The notes under the pieces are model-generated. The model made no database searches and was not told the origin of the DNA. It worked only from the letters and a program-made list of their open reading frames with translations. The translations under genes and the position numbers were made by a program. 64,000 nt of DNA, from the NCBI GenBank assembly GCA_963704565.1, contig OY969917.1, forward strand, positions 1,178,001 to 1,242,000, given 5' to 3'. The stretch's first letter is position 1, and each line of letters opens with the position of its first letter. Below are positions 7,067 through 15,241 of the stretch, piece after piece. The DNA is from Rhodoblastus sp963704565 (GTDB lineage Bacteria; Pseudomonadota; Alphaproteobacteria; Rhizobiales; Beijerinckiaceae).

Positions 7067-8287
7067 TCACTGCGTGGCGTTCGATAGAATCACGATGGGC
7101 GCGGTGACCGCGGCGACCGGCAGCGACAGCACGGTCCGGACCACGCCGGACGTCGCGCCGAGCGGCGCATTCGCCGTCTGTTCCAGCGGCGTCGTCCCGT
7201 CCGTGCGAACGCCTTGCGCCAGCACCTGTCTGAGCTGTGGCGCGACGCTCGCGATCTCGGCGAATTTGTCATGGTTGAGCGCGTTCTCGCCCTTCACGTC
7301 GCTCAGGTCGATGACGATGGCGTTATATTGGGTCAGATCCGCGGCATTTTTGTAATCGCCCAGCCTGGCCTTGTCGCCGGCGATGAACCGGGACAGCGCC
7401 AAGGCGCGATCGTCGCGCGACAGGATGATCGCGAATGGCTTCCTCGGCCTGCCGATGCGCGCCATCTGCGAGCGGAAAACATCGACGTCGATATCCGGCG
7501 ACGCGAGAGCGACGATGCCGAGCTTGTGGTTGTAGCCGTGAAGCTCTTTGGTCATCGCGATATTGCGGAACGCTTCCACGGTCACCCAATTGCCCATCGA
7601 ATGCGCGAGGACGTTGAACGTGTCGGCCTTGCTTTTGGCGATAAGCATGATCAGGCGCTCCAATTGATCGCGGGCGATGGTGGCGCTGTTCAGGTCATAG
7701 ACATAGCCGGACAGCTCGCCGCGCGAGGCCCAGCTGAAATAGACCGGAACCGCCGGCGATCCGGCGTCCTGCGCGACCTGCGCCAGACGGTAGAGGCCCT
7801 CCGGGAACATAGTGTTGAAGCCATGGACGAAAAGCAGCACGGTGCGATGGCCGGGCGGCCGTTGCTCCAGCTGCTGGTTAAGCGCCGCGACAAATGCCTT
7901 CTCGCTGTCGAGATAAGTCGATTCCTTGGTGACGAAATCCGTCCCCGGATTGCCGGGACGCTGCGACGGCCATTCGATACTGCCCGAAACATGGGCCGGC
8001 GGGACGCTGACCACCGCCTGCGCGAAATCGAGCCCCGCGCCGCGCTCGCCGCCGAACATGGCGCCGGGATCGGCGGAGCGTTTGCGGGTCGTCGCGATGA
8101 GAATGGTGTGGCTGGTCGCGCCCGGAACATGCGCCGCCACCGGCGGATACATCGGATCGACGCCGGGCCGGGAACAGGCGGCGAGCAGGGCGGGCAGGCA
8201 CAGGACGAAAACAATGGTCCGCGTCCAGCGCCAAAGCGCCGGCGGCCGCGTCGATCCGGAAACCAATGGATGGGAACGCAAAACCAT
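7067..8287 (-). CDS. DUF900-type alpha/beta-hydrolase lipoprotein
   Basis: The ATG at 8287 gives a lipoprotein signal: basic n-region, hydrophobic core and an LAAC lipobox. The mature part is an alpha/beta hydrolase of the DUF900 class with LLFVHGFN (oxyanion strand), the nucleophile elbow AHSMGN, an aspartate in the LASPDIDVDVF region and a candidate His in NHDKF. The elbow lacks the first Gly of GxSxG (AHSMG), which is usual in this class. The substrate is unknown; localisation is predicted as membrane-anchored in the periplasm. A longer frame to 8395 adds an Arg-rich leader that would hide the lipobox. It stands alone beside the IS element. Confidence 0.8.
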   Translation of the reverse strand: MVLRSHPLVSGSTRPPALWRWTRTIVFVLCLPALLAACSRPGVDPMYPPVAAHVPGATSHTILIATTRKRSADPGAMFGGERGAGLDFAQAVVSVPPAHVSGSIEWPSQRPGNPGTDFVTKESTYLDSEKAFVAALNQQLEQRPPGHRTVLLFVHGFNTMFPEGLYRLAQVAQDAGSPAVPVYFSWASRGELSGYVYDLNSATIARDQLERLIMLIAKSKADTFNVLAHSMGNWVTVEAFRNIAMTKELHGYNHKLGIVALASPDIDVDVFRSQMARIGRPRKPFAIILSRDDRALALSRFIAGDKARLGDYKNAADLTQYNAIVIDLSDVKGENALNHDKFAEIASVAPQLRQVLAQGVRTDGTTPLEQTANAPLGATSGVVRTVLSLPVAAVTAPIVILSNATQ

Positions 8288-8733
8288 TATCTTCCCGAAG
8301 TCTGGGGCCCCTGCCCCGATCCCGTTTTCGCGACGTCTGAATGGGTCGGCGCACGCTACACGATACGCCCGGCGCCGGCCATGGCGAGCGGCCACGGGTG
8401 GCCTCGCCGAGGCGCTCCGGCCGCGAAAAATCGCGCCGGAAGTGGCTTCGGCGGCGGCGGGACGCGCCGGCCCGCCGCAACAGGCCGAGGCCTCTGTTAC
8501 AATAAGCCGTTGATCTAACCATAAATTACGGGAGCCGCAGCAATCGCGCTCCCGCCTGTTTCAGGCCACTGTTGCATCGACGCCGCACCCGCCGCTTTTT
8601 TGTCGAAGCTGGGGGCATGGCGCCGACGGCGGTCGCCTGTCGGCGCGTTTGCGGCGAACATGGGAAAAACTCGCCGCTCCTGCCGGCGGCTGGTCTATGA
8701 TCGGCGCAACAAATCCGCTCGAACAGGCGCGCC
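8288..8733. other. Intergenic region between divergent genes
   Basis: About 445 bp separate the lipoprotein hydrolase and the methionine gamma-lyase, which point away from each other. The centre (8490-8530) is locally AT-richer (a ttacaataag / ataaattacg stretch) and is the likely promoter area. I looked for a SAM riboswitch before the lyase and saw no convincing core. Open frames here are shadows with no coding signature. Confidence 0.4.
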
Positions 8734-9933
8734 ATGACTTCGAAAAAAGCCGAACACGGTTTCGCGACCCGCGCGATCCACCATGGGTACAATCCGCTCG
8801 ATTACCACGGGGCGCTAAATCCGCCGGTTTTCCTGAGTTCGACCTATGCGTTCCCAACGGCGCGCGCCGGCAGCGACATTTTCGCCGGCGAGGCTCCGGG
8901 CTATATCTACAGCCGGGTCGGCAATCCCACCGTCAGCGTGCTGGAAAGCCGGCTGGCGGCGCTCGAAGGCGGCGAGGCGGCGCTGGCCACCTCTTCCGGC
9001 GTCGGCGCCCTGACGGCGGTGATCTGGACCCTGCTCAAATCCGGCGACGAGATCGTAGCCGACCAGATGCTCTATGGCTGCACCTTCGGCCTGCTGGAGC
9101 GCCATATCAGGCGCTTCGGCGTCGAAACCCGTTTCGCCGACCTGACCGACCCCGACAATCTGAAAAACGCGATTGGACCGAAGACACGCATGGTCTTCAC
9201 CGAGTCGCCGTCCAATCCAAACATGCGCATCATGGACATTGCCGCGCTCGCCGAAATCTGCCGCAAGGCCGGCGCGCCGCTGGTGGTGGACAATACTTAT
9301 TGCACGCCCTATCTCCAACGGCCTTTGGCCTTGGGCGCGGATATCGTGACCCATTCGGCGACCAAATATCTCGGCGGCCACGGCGACCTGATCGCCGGCG
9401 CGGTGGTGGCCAGCAAGGAAATGATCGAAAGGTTCCGCTTCGAAGGCATAAAGGAGCTAAACGGCGCCTGCATGTCGGCTTTCGACGCCTTTCTGGTGCT
9501 GCGCGGCCTGAAAACCCTCTCCCTGCGCATGGAGCGCCATTCCGCCACCGCCGAAAAGCTCGCCCGCGATCTCGAAGCCCATCCGACCGTCGAGCGCGTT
9601 TATTATCCCGGCCTCGACAGCCACCCGCAGAAAGAGGTGGCGCGGCGGCAGATGCGGCTGATGGGCGGGATGATCGCGCTGGAATTGCGCGGCGGGCTTG
9701 AGGCCGGCCGCGCCTTCATGGACGGCGTCGAACTGGCGACCCGCGCGGTGAGCCTCGGCGACGCCGAAACCTTGGTCCAGCATCCCGCCAGCATGACACA
9801 CGCCACTTACGCGCCCGAGGAGCGCGCCCGCCACGGCTTTACCGACGGCCTGATCCGCCTGTCGGTCGGGCTTGAGGATTACGAGGATTTGCGCGCCGAC
9901 CTGATCGGCGCGCTGGACAGGCTTGGACGATAG
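8734..9933 (+). CDS. megL: Methionine gamma-lyase (PLP-dependent)
   Basis: A 399-residue Cys/Met metabolism PLP enzyme. Hallmarks are YSRVGNPTVSVLE, the phosphate-binding SSGVGAL, DQMLYGCTFGLL, VDNTYCTPYLQRPL and the PLP lysine in SATKYLGGHGD. The YGCTF segment with its cysteine and the ending RAVSLGDAETLVQHPASMTHATY...EERARHG match methionine gamma-lyase better than cystathionine gamma-synthase or lyase. The reaction is methionine to methanethiol, ammonia and 2-oxobutyrate. Three tandem 13-bp units cover its stop codon. A DUF302 gene follows on the same strand. Confidence 0.85.
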   Translation: MTSKKAEHGFATRAIHHGYNPLDYHGALNPPVFLSSTYAFPTARAGSDIFAGEAPGYIYSRVGNPTVSVLESRLAALEGGEAALATSSGVGALTAVIWTLLKSGDEIVADQMLYGCTFGLLERHIRRFGVETRFADLTDPDNLKNAIGPKTRMVFTESPSNPNMRIMDIAALAEICRKAGAPLVVDNTYCTPYLQRPLALGADIVTHSATKYLGGHGDLIAGAVVASKEMIERFRFEGIKELNGACMSAFDAFLVLRGLKTLSLRMERHSATAEKLARDLEAHPTVERVYYPGLDSHPQKEVARRQMRLMGGMIALELRGGLEAGRAFMDGVELATRAVSLGDAETLVQHPASMTHATYAPEERARHGFTDGLIRLSVGLEDYEDLRADLIGALDRLGR

Positions 9934-9957
9934 GCTTGGACGATAGGCTTGGACGAG
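9919..9957. repeat. Three tandem 13-bp units across the megL stop
   Basis: AGGCTTGGACGAT is repeated three times (last base G in the third). The TAG stop of megL lies at the junction of units 1 and 2, so the repeat may have grown by slippage and extended the untranslated spacer before the DUF302 gene. Confidence 0.9.
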
Positions 9958-9990
9958 AGGCGCTGTAAATTTCCGCCAGGAGGCAAAACG

Positions 9991-10377
9991 ATGAGCTATT
10001 ACACCGCGACCAAAATCGACAAGCCGATCGCCGAGGCCATTGCGCGGGTCGAAGCCGTGTTGAAGGAGGAAGGTTTCGGCGTGCTGACACGGATCGACGT
10101 CGCCGCGACGCTCAAGGAGAAGATCGGAGCCGAGCTGCGGCCCTATGTGATCCTCGGCGCCTGCAACCCCAAGCTCGCCTTCGAGGCGATCCAGCGCGAG
10201 GACAAGGTCGGAACCATGCTGCCGTGCAATGTCATCGTCCAGGAAATCGCGCCCGGACAAAGCGAAGTCGCGGCGATCGACCCGGTGGCCTCGATGCAGG
10301 CGATCGAAAACCCCGAACTGCTGGCGATCGCCCAGGACGTGCGCGAAAAACTGCGGCGGGTGATCGAGCGGCTGTGA
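9991..10377 (+). CDS. DUF302 family protein
   Basis: A 128-residue soluble protein starting after a clear AGGAGG site. It has the DUF302 pattern: an N-terminal strand, EAIARVEAVLKEEGFGVLTRIDV, the GACNPKLAFEAI segment and GTMLPCNVIVQE. DUF302 proteins are small alpha/beta proteins of unknown function, often near sulfur, heavy-metal or redox genes. It probably shares a transcript with megL (57-bp gap). Confidence 0.85.
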   Translation: MSYYTATKIDKPIAEAIARVEAVLKEEGFGVLTRIDVAATLKEKIGAELRPYVILGACNPKLAFEAIQREDKVGTMLPCNVIVQEIAPGQSEVAAIDPVASMQAIENPELLAIAQDVREKLRRVIERL

Positions 10378-10393
10378 GGCGGCGGGCGCGTCT

Positions 10394-10846
10394 TCAGGAA
10401 AGCTCCGTCGCCGCTTCCGGCGAGACGGCCGCGACGCCGAAGGGCAGGAAATGTTCGGCGTGGCGGGCGACGATGACGAGGTCGTGGCTTGCGGCGGCGC
10501 CGGCCACAAGCGCGGCGGCCATCCCCGGTGCATGACCGGCGGCGAGCGCCTTGGCCTCCAGCCGGGCGGCGCGGGCCGCGGCGGCGGCGTCAAGGGAGAT
10601 GATCCTGTCGTCATAGGCGGCGACCAGCCCGGCGAGCCAGCCGGTGAGCGCCGCCGCCTTCTCGCGCGCGCCCAATCGTTCGAGCGCCACGGCGCTCTTG
10701 ACAATCTCATGCACCGTAATGACGGACAGGAACAGCCGCCCCTCACGGTCGCGACGCTCAAGCCAGTCGAGAAAAGCCGGCGAGGCCTGTTGCGCCGCTG
10801 GCGACAGCAGCGCGACAATATCGCTGTCGAGCAGGAATCCGTTCAC
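10394..10846 (-). CDS. PIN-domain toxin (VapC-like)
   Basis: A 150-residue PIN domain with the first acidic residues in LLDSDIVA, a Glu in VHEIVKS, and the C-terminal D(L)VIVARHAEHF typical of VapC ribonucleases. The expected second acid cluster (usually D..IAA.A) reads PGMAAALVAGAAASHD, so one metal-binding Asp may be missing or shifted. The GTG start overlaps the antitoxin stop (GTGA), the normal coupled arrangement for type II toxin-antitoxin operons. Confidence 0.8.
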   Translation of the reverse strand: MNGFLLDSDIVALLSPAAQQASPAFLDWLERRDREGRLFLSVITVHEIVKSAVALERLGAREKAAALTGWLAGLVAAYDDRIISLDAAAAARAARLEAKALAAGHAPGMAAALVAGAAASHDLVIVARHAEHFLPFGVAAVSPEAATELS

Positions 10847-11100
10847 AGATCGACCTCTCGAGACGGCGTTGCGTCGCGCGCCAAGGCCGCGCCGGGAAAG
10901 CTCCTGAGATAGTCGGAAAGGCTCGGCCGCTTTCGCTCCATCGCCTTGCGCGCCAGTTCCGCCGCTTCGAGCGGCACAAGCGTGGCGACGGCTTTGCCGT
11001 GCCGAGTGATGGTGATGAATTGGCCCTTGATCGCCAGATCGACCATGCTGGAAAAGCTGGCCTTGGCGTCCTTGAGATTGACGGTTGGCATTCTACGCAT
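10843..11100 (-). CDS. Phd/YefM-type antitoxin
   Basis: An 85-residue protein starting MRRMPTVNLKDAKASFSSMVD, with FITITRHGKAVATLVPLE, the classic Phd/YefM DNA-binding fold. The C-terminal half is flexible and basic and would bind the PIN toxin encoded immediately downstream. The start could also be ATG at 11091 (MPTVNL). The pair is predicted to be autoregulated, as is usual for the family. Confidence 0.85.
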   Translation of the reverse strand: MRRMPTVNLKDAKASFSSMVDLAIKGQFITITRHGKAVATLVPLEAAELARKAMERKRPSLSDYLRSFPGAALARDATPSREVDL

Positions 11101-11209
11101 CACTCGACGTGGTCACTTATGACCACAACATAACCCGCCCAGATCAATTGTCCAAACGTCCTGCTCCCACCATCGCTCACGGATATCAACTGGCGCCGTA
11201 ATGGCGGCC

Positions 11210-11512
11210 TCATTTGCCCTTGTTGTTCGCCTCGGCGAAGGCGATGGCTTCGCTCGGCAGGTCTCCCTTCCCCGCCAGCCCATCCGCGCCGCCGTCGAGC
11301 GCGATCCATTTCGGCATGGCGGGACGGCCATGGGGACGGAAGGGGGCGGCGCGTCCGTCGCTCAGGCTGAGCGTCGCGACCGGCTTCGGGACGCAAGCCG
11401 ATCCTGCCGTCGTACACGCGGCCACCATCTTGCGGCCGACGAAAACCGCCGGGCTGCCGAACATCGACCCGGCGCGAACTTCCGGATTGCGCAGACGGGA
11501 TTGCGTCAGCAA
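11210..11512 (-). pseudogene. TfoX/Sxy N-terminal-like gene, frame-disturbed and 5'-truncated
   Basis: The frame reads a TfoX-like core: GSMFGSPAVFVGRKMVA, then DGRAAPFRPHGRPAMPKWIALD and a final EAIAFAEANNKGK. Between these the expected stretch after MVA appears in another frame as VYDGRIGLR (around 11390-11425), while the open frame gives TTAGSACV. Two compensating small indels would restore one continuous protein. No ATG exists at the 5' end, only TTG. It is probably a decaying gene; if translated, the inner strand would be scrambled. Confidence 0.5.
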
Positions 11513-11586
11513 GGCTTAGAAAAGCGGATCGACCTGTTTGCCGGCGGCGATCATAATAAGCCGATTTGGGCGACGGTTGCAGCGCT

Positions 11587-11946
11587 TCATATTACGGGCT
11601 CACTGAGGTCTGCGACACGTCTCGCAAGTTTTTCACGCTCAGTTTCCAGCTTGCGTATCTGGCGGACAGCCTCAATCGAGACACCCGCGCCCGTTTCGGA
11701 CTCGATGAATGCGACGCCTGCCGCCAACTCCTGACGCCATACCAGACGCGCTCGGCGGATGCTCCCTTTTTGACGGATCATCAGGTCGAATTCATTCGGA
11801 ATCAGCGCGGTGTGAGCAAATTCGAGCTTGGCGCCGCTTTGAGACATGTTCCGAACTGAGCAATCTATCGTGGAGCAGCGGTTGTTGAACGCGACTTCGC
11901 TTCCCAAGTAGGTGCGGCCACGTTGTTCTTTTCGACGATCTTGCAT
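11587..11946 (-). CDS. PilZ-domain protein
   Basis: A 119-residue PilZ protein that probably binds cyclic di-GMP. The ATG at 11946 has GAGGGG seven bases upstream. It begins with the arginine motif (QDRRKEQRGR) and has NMSQSGAKLEF as the D/NxSxxG motif. A C-terminal coiled-coil tail (IRQIRKLETEREKLARRV) follows. It stands alone; the partner or output is unknown. Confidence 0.8.
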   Translation of the reverse strand: MQDRRKEQRGRTYLGSEVAFNNRCSTIDCSVRNMSQSGAKLEFAHTALIPNEFDLMIRQKGSIRRARLVWRQELAAGVAFIESETGAGVSIEAVRQIRKLETEREKLARRVADLSEPVI

Positions 11947-12134
11947 TGCAAATGCCCCTCTTTGAAACATGCAGATCAACGCGTCGCTGACGGAGCAAGT
12001 CGCGTACCAGATCGCGGAAGGTCGATTATGAAATGCGAACGCGCGGCGCGCGATCTCTCAAAACCCGGCCGATTCCAGCCCGAAAACCGATGAGCAAATT
12101 TATCAGGAATTGACGCGCGGCGCGGGAGGAGAAA

Positions 12135-13727
12135 TCACTCCCACTCGATCGTGCCCGGCGGCTTTGACGTCACGTCATATACCACGCGATTGATGCCCTT
12201 GACCTCGTTGATGATCCGGGTCGCGGCGCGGCCGAGGAAATCCATGTCATAGGGGAAGAAATCGGCGGTCATGCCGTCGACGGAAGTCACGGCGCGCAAG
12301 GCGCAGACATGGTCGTAGGTGCGCCCGTCGCCCATCACGCCGACGCTGCGCACCGGCAGCAGCACGGCGAAGGCCTGCCAGATCTTGTCATAGAGCCCCG
12401 CCTTGCGGATTTCGTCGAGATAGATGGCGTCGGCCTTGCGCAGGATTTCGAGTTTTTCCCGAGTCACGCCGCCGGGCAGGCGGATGGCGAGGCCGGGACC
12501 GGGGAAAGGATGGCGGCCGACGAAAACTTCCGGCAGGCCGAGTTCGCGGCCCAATGCCCGAACCTCATCCTTAAAAAGTTCCCGTAAGGGCTCGACCAGC
12601 TTCATGTTCATGCGTTCGGGCAGGCCGCCGACATTATGGTGGCTCTTGATCGTCACCGAAGGCCCGCCGGTGAAGGAGACGCTTTCGATCACGTCGGGAT
12701 AGAGCGTGCCCTGCGCCAGGAATTCCAGCGCGCCCTTGCCGTCGGCGGCGATTTTCTTGGCTTCGGCCTCGAATGTCTCGATGAACAGCCGGCCGATGGT
12801 CTTGCGCTTGGTTTCAGGCTCGGCCTGGCCTTCGAGCGCGCCGATGAACAGATCCTGGGCCTGAACATGGACCAGCGGGATGTTGTAATGGTCGCGGAAC
12901 AGGGTCACCACCTCTTCCGCCTCGCCCATGCGCAACAGGCCGTGATCGACGAAGACGCAGGTGAGTTTTTCGCCGATCGCCTCATGGATCAGCACGGCGG
13001 CCACCGCCGAATCGACGCCGCCCGACAGGCCGCACAAAACCCTGCCCTGCCCGACCTGCGCGCGGATCGCCTTGATCGCCTCGCCGCGAAAGGCCGCCAT
13101 GGTCCAGTCGGAGCTCAGCCCCGCGACCTTGTGGACGAAATTGGCCAGCAGTTTCGCGCCGTCCGGCGTGTGGACCACCTCGGGATGGAACTGGGTGGTG
13201 AAAATCCTGCGCTTCTCGTCGGAGGCCACCGCAAAAGGCGCGTTGGCGCTGCGCGCCTTGACGGTAAAACCGTCGGGCAATTTGGTGACCCGGTCGCCGT
13301 GGCTCATCCACACCGGATAGGCGCCGCCGATCTCCCATACCCCGTCGAACAGGGCGCTCGGCTCGACGATCTCGACATTGGCGCGGCCGAATTCGGCGTG
13401 ATGCCCGCCTTCCACCGCGCCGCCCATCTGCGCGGCGATGGTCTGCTGGCCATAGCAGATCGCCAGGATCGGCAGGCCGGAGTCGAGGATGTTCTTCGGC
13501 GCGCGCGGCGAATTCGGGTCGGTGACCGAGGCCGGACCGCCGGAGAGGATCACCGCCTTGGGCGCAAATTGGTCAAAGGCCCGTTCCGCCGACTGGAATG
13601 GCGCGATCTCGCAATAGACGCCGGCCTCGCGCACCCGGCGCGCGATGAGCTGCGTCACCTGCGAGCCGAAATCGACAATGAGCACTTTATCGTGATGCTG
13701 GCGGAGGTCGTCTTGCAAGGAGGTCAT
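12135..13727 (-). CDS. guaA: GMP synthase (glutamine-hydrolysing)
   Basis: A 530-residue bifunctional enzyme converting XMP to GMP. The class I glutamine amidotransferase domain has ILAICYGQQ (nucleophile Cys) and TTQFHPEVVHT (His, Glu). The ATP pyrophosphatase domain has GLSGGVDSAVAAVL (PP-loop), and the dimerisation domain ends KPPGTIEWE. The ATG at 13727 (MTSLQDD) has AGGAA upstream; a longer frame to 14075 has no family support. A 350-bp region upstream separates it from tgt. Confidence 0.97.
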   Translation of the reverse strand: MTSLQDDLRQHHDKVLIVDFGSQVTQLIARRVREAGVYCEIAPFQSAERAFDQFAPKAVILSGGPASVTDPNSPRAPKNILDSGLPILAICYGQQTIAAQMGGAVEGGHHAEFGRANVEIVEPSALFDGVWEIGGAYPVWMSHGDRVTKLPDGFTVKARSANAPFAVASDEKRRIFTTQFHPEVVHTPDGAKLLANFVHKVAGLSSDWTMAAFRGEAIKAIRAQVGQGRVLCGLSGGVDSAVAAVLIHEAIGEKLTCVFVDHGLLRMGEAEEVVTLFRDHYNIPLVHVQAQDLFIGALEGQAEPETKRKTIGRLFIETFEAEAKKIAADGKGALEFLAQGTLYPDVIESVSFTGGPSVTIKSHHNVGGLPERMNMKLVEPLRELFKDEVRALGRELGLPEVFVGRHPFPGPGLAIRLPGGVTREKLEILRKADAIYLDEIRKAGLYDKIWQAFAVLLPVRSVGVMGDGRTYDHVCALRAVTSVDGMTADFFPYDMDFLGRAATRIINEVKGINRVVYDVTSKPPGTIEWE

Positions 13728-14039
13728 GGCGCATTCCTGTCGATTGGTTCGGATTAAGCCATGTAACGGAGTGAGGCAAGGCGCCGAACGGCCAAGCCCG
13801 CGCTTCCATTGAAGCTTTGGGGCCTGAAATTTTTTGAAAAATCGGGTTTTGGGCTGATGACAAGCGAAAATGCTTCGACTAACGTACGCCCGTGCTCGAA
13901 AACGGGCGCCCAGGCTCAAAAGAGCCGGTGCTTGCTGTCCAAGTCGTGGGAGGACGTTTCGCGACGAACAAGCGCCAGCGATGGCGCGAGGGAATAAGTT
14001 TCCCGGCTTCTTCGTTGCGAAACAGGACAAGGTAAGGTG
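13728..14039. other. Region upstream of guaA
   Basis: This stretch holds no supported gene. It is AT-richer around 13810-13870 and is the probable guaA promoter region. A purine-responsive site could not be recognised. Confidence 0.3.
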
Positions 14040-14069
14040 GAGCGGAAAGACTTGACCGTCTTTCCGCTC
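14040..14069 (-). terminator. Terminator hairpin of tgt
   Basis: A perfect 12-bp stem (GAGCGGAAAGAC / GTCTTTCCGCTC) with a 6-base loop begins ten bases after the tgt stop codon on the minus strand. It lacks a long U-tract, so efficiency is uncertain. Confidence 0.6.
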
Positions 14070-14078
14070 ATTCATTTT

Positions 14079-15212
14079 CTAAGGCGACGCAGGCTCGCCG
14101 CCGCATTCCCAAGCCGCCTTGACCTGTCGCCGGTAATCGGCAAAACGCCCTTCGGCGATCGCGGCGCGGGCGCCGGCCATCAGCTCCTGATAATAAGCGA
14201 GATTGACCCAGGTCAGCAGCATCATGCCGAGAATTTCCTGGCAGCGCACCAGATGATGCAGATAGGCGCGGGAATGTTCGCGCGCCGCCGGGCAGGCCGA
14301 ATGCGGATCGAGCGGGCGCGGGTCGTCGGCGTTGCGGGCGTTGCGCAGATTGATCTTGCCCCAGCGGGTATAAGCGAGGCCATGGCGCCCGGCGCGCGTC
14401 GGCATGACGCAATCGAACATGTCGATCCCGCGCGCGATCGCTTCGATCAGATCGTCGGGCGAGCCGACCCCCATCAGATAATGCGGCTTGTTTTCGGGCA
14501 GATGCGGCATGACCGTCTCGATCATCGCCAGCATCACCTGCTGCGGTTCGCCGACCGCCAGGCCGCCAACCGCCAGCCCTTGAAAATCCATGTCCGCCAA
14601 GGCCTGCGCGCTCTCGACCCGCAAGGCCGGCTCCGCCCCGCCCTGCACGATGCCGAAACAGGCGCGGCCGGGCTGTTCGCCGAAGGCCTTGCGCGAGCGT
14701 TCCGCCCAGCGCAGCGACAGGCGCATGGCGCGCTCGGCCTCCTGCGGCGAACAGGGCAGTTTGACGCATTCGTCGAACTGCATCTGGATGTCCGATCCGA
14801 GCAGGCGCTGAATTTCCATCGAGCGCTCGGGGGTCAGCACATGCCGCGCGCCGTCGATATGCGACTGGAAGGTCACGCCGTTTTCGTCGAGCTTGCGCAG
14901 TTTGGCGAGCGACATGACCTGAAAGCCGCCGCTGTCGGTGAGGATCGGATGCGGCCAGTTCATGAACCTGTGCAGGCCGCCCAGCGCCGCGACCCTTTCC
15001 GCGCCGGGACGCAGCATCAGGTGATAGGTGTTGCCGAGCACGATGTCGGCGCCGAGCGCGCGCACCTGTTCGGGATACATGGCCTTGACCGTCGCGGCGG
15101 TGCCGACCGGCATGAAGGCCGGGGTGCGAATGTTTCCGCGCGGCGTGGCGATCTCGCCCAGACGCGCGCCGCCGTCGCGGGCGATGAGCCAGTAGCTGAA
15201 GTTTTCTTCCAT
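14079..15212 (-). CDS. tgt: Queuine tRNA-ribosyltransferase
   Basis: A 377-residue TGT that exchanges guanine-34 for preQ1 in tRNAs with GUN anticodons. Motifs seen are NTYHLMLRPG, the catalytic LTDSGGFQVMS, QFDECV, GIVQGG, GGLAVGE, and FDCVMPTRAGRHG with the active-site Asp. The C-terminal zinc site is displaced: HSACP is seen but the normal CxC part is not obvious. The MEENFSYWL start at 15212 is chosen because the longer frame adds an unrelated Arg-rich leader. It lies behind holB, and queF for the same pathway is at 22.4 kb. Confidence 0.95.
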   Translation of the reverse strand: MEENFSYWLIARDGGARLGEIATPRGNIRTPAFMPVGTAATVKAMYPEQVRALGADIVLGNTYHLMLRPGAERVAALGGLHRFMNWPHPILTDSGGFQVMSLAKLRKLDENGVTFQSHIDGARHVLTPERSMEIQRLLGSDIQMQFDECVKLPCSPQEAERAMRLSLRWAERSRKAFGEQPGRACFGIVQGGAEPALRVESAQALADMDFQGLAVGGLAVGEPQQVMLAMIETVMPHLPENKPHYLMGVGSPDDLIEAIARGIDMFDCVMPTRAGRHGLAYTRWGKINLRNARNADDPRPLDPHSACPAAREHSRAYLHHLVRCQEILGMMLLTWVNLAYYQELMAGARAAIAEGRFADYRRQVKAAWECGGEPASP

Positions 15213-15241
15213 TGATGTCTCAAGCCGCGGCCAAATGTTTC

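Noticed and set aside
8500..8733. Possible SAM riboswitch before methionine gamma-lyase
   Set aside because: No SAM-I or SAM-II core or pseudoknot pattern could be found by eye.
12636..13757. Plus-strand frame opposite guaA
   Set aside because: Shadow of guaA; the Asp/Arg/Gly-rich content is what complementing this GC-rich gene produces.
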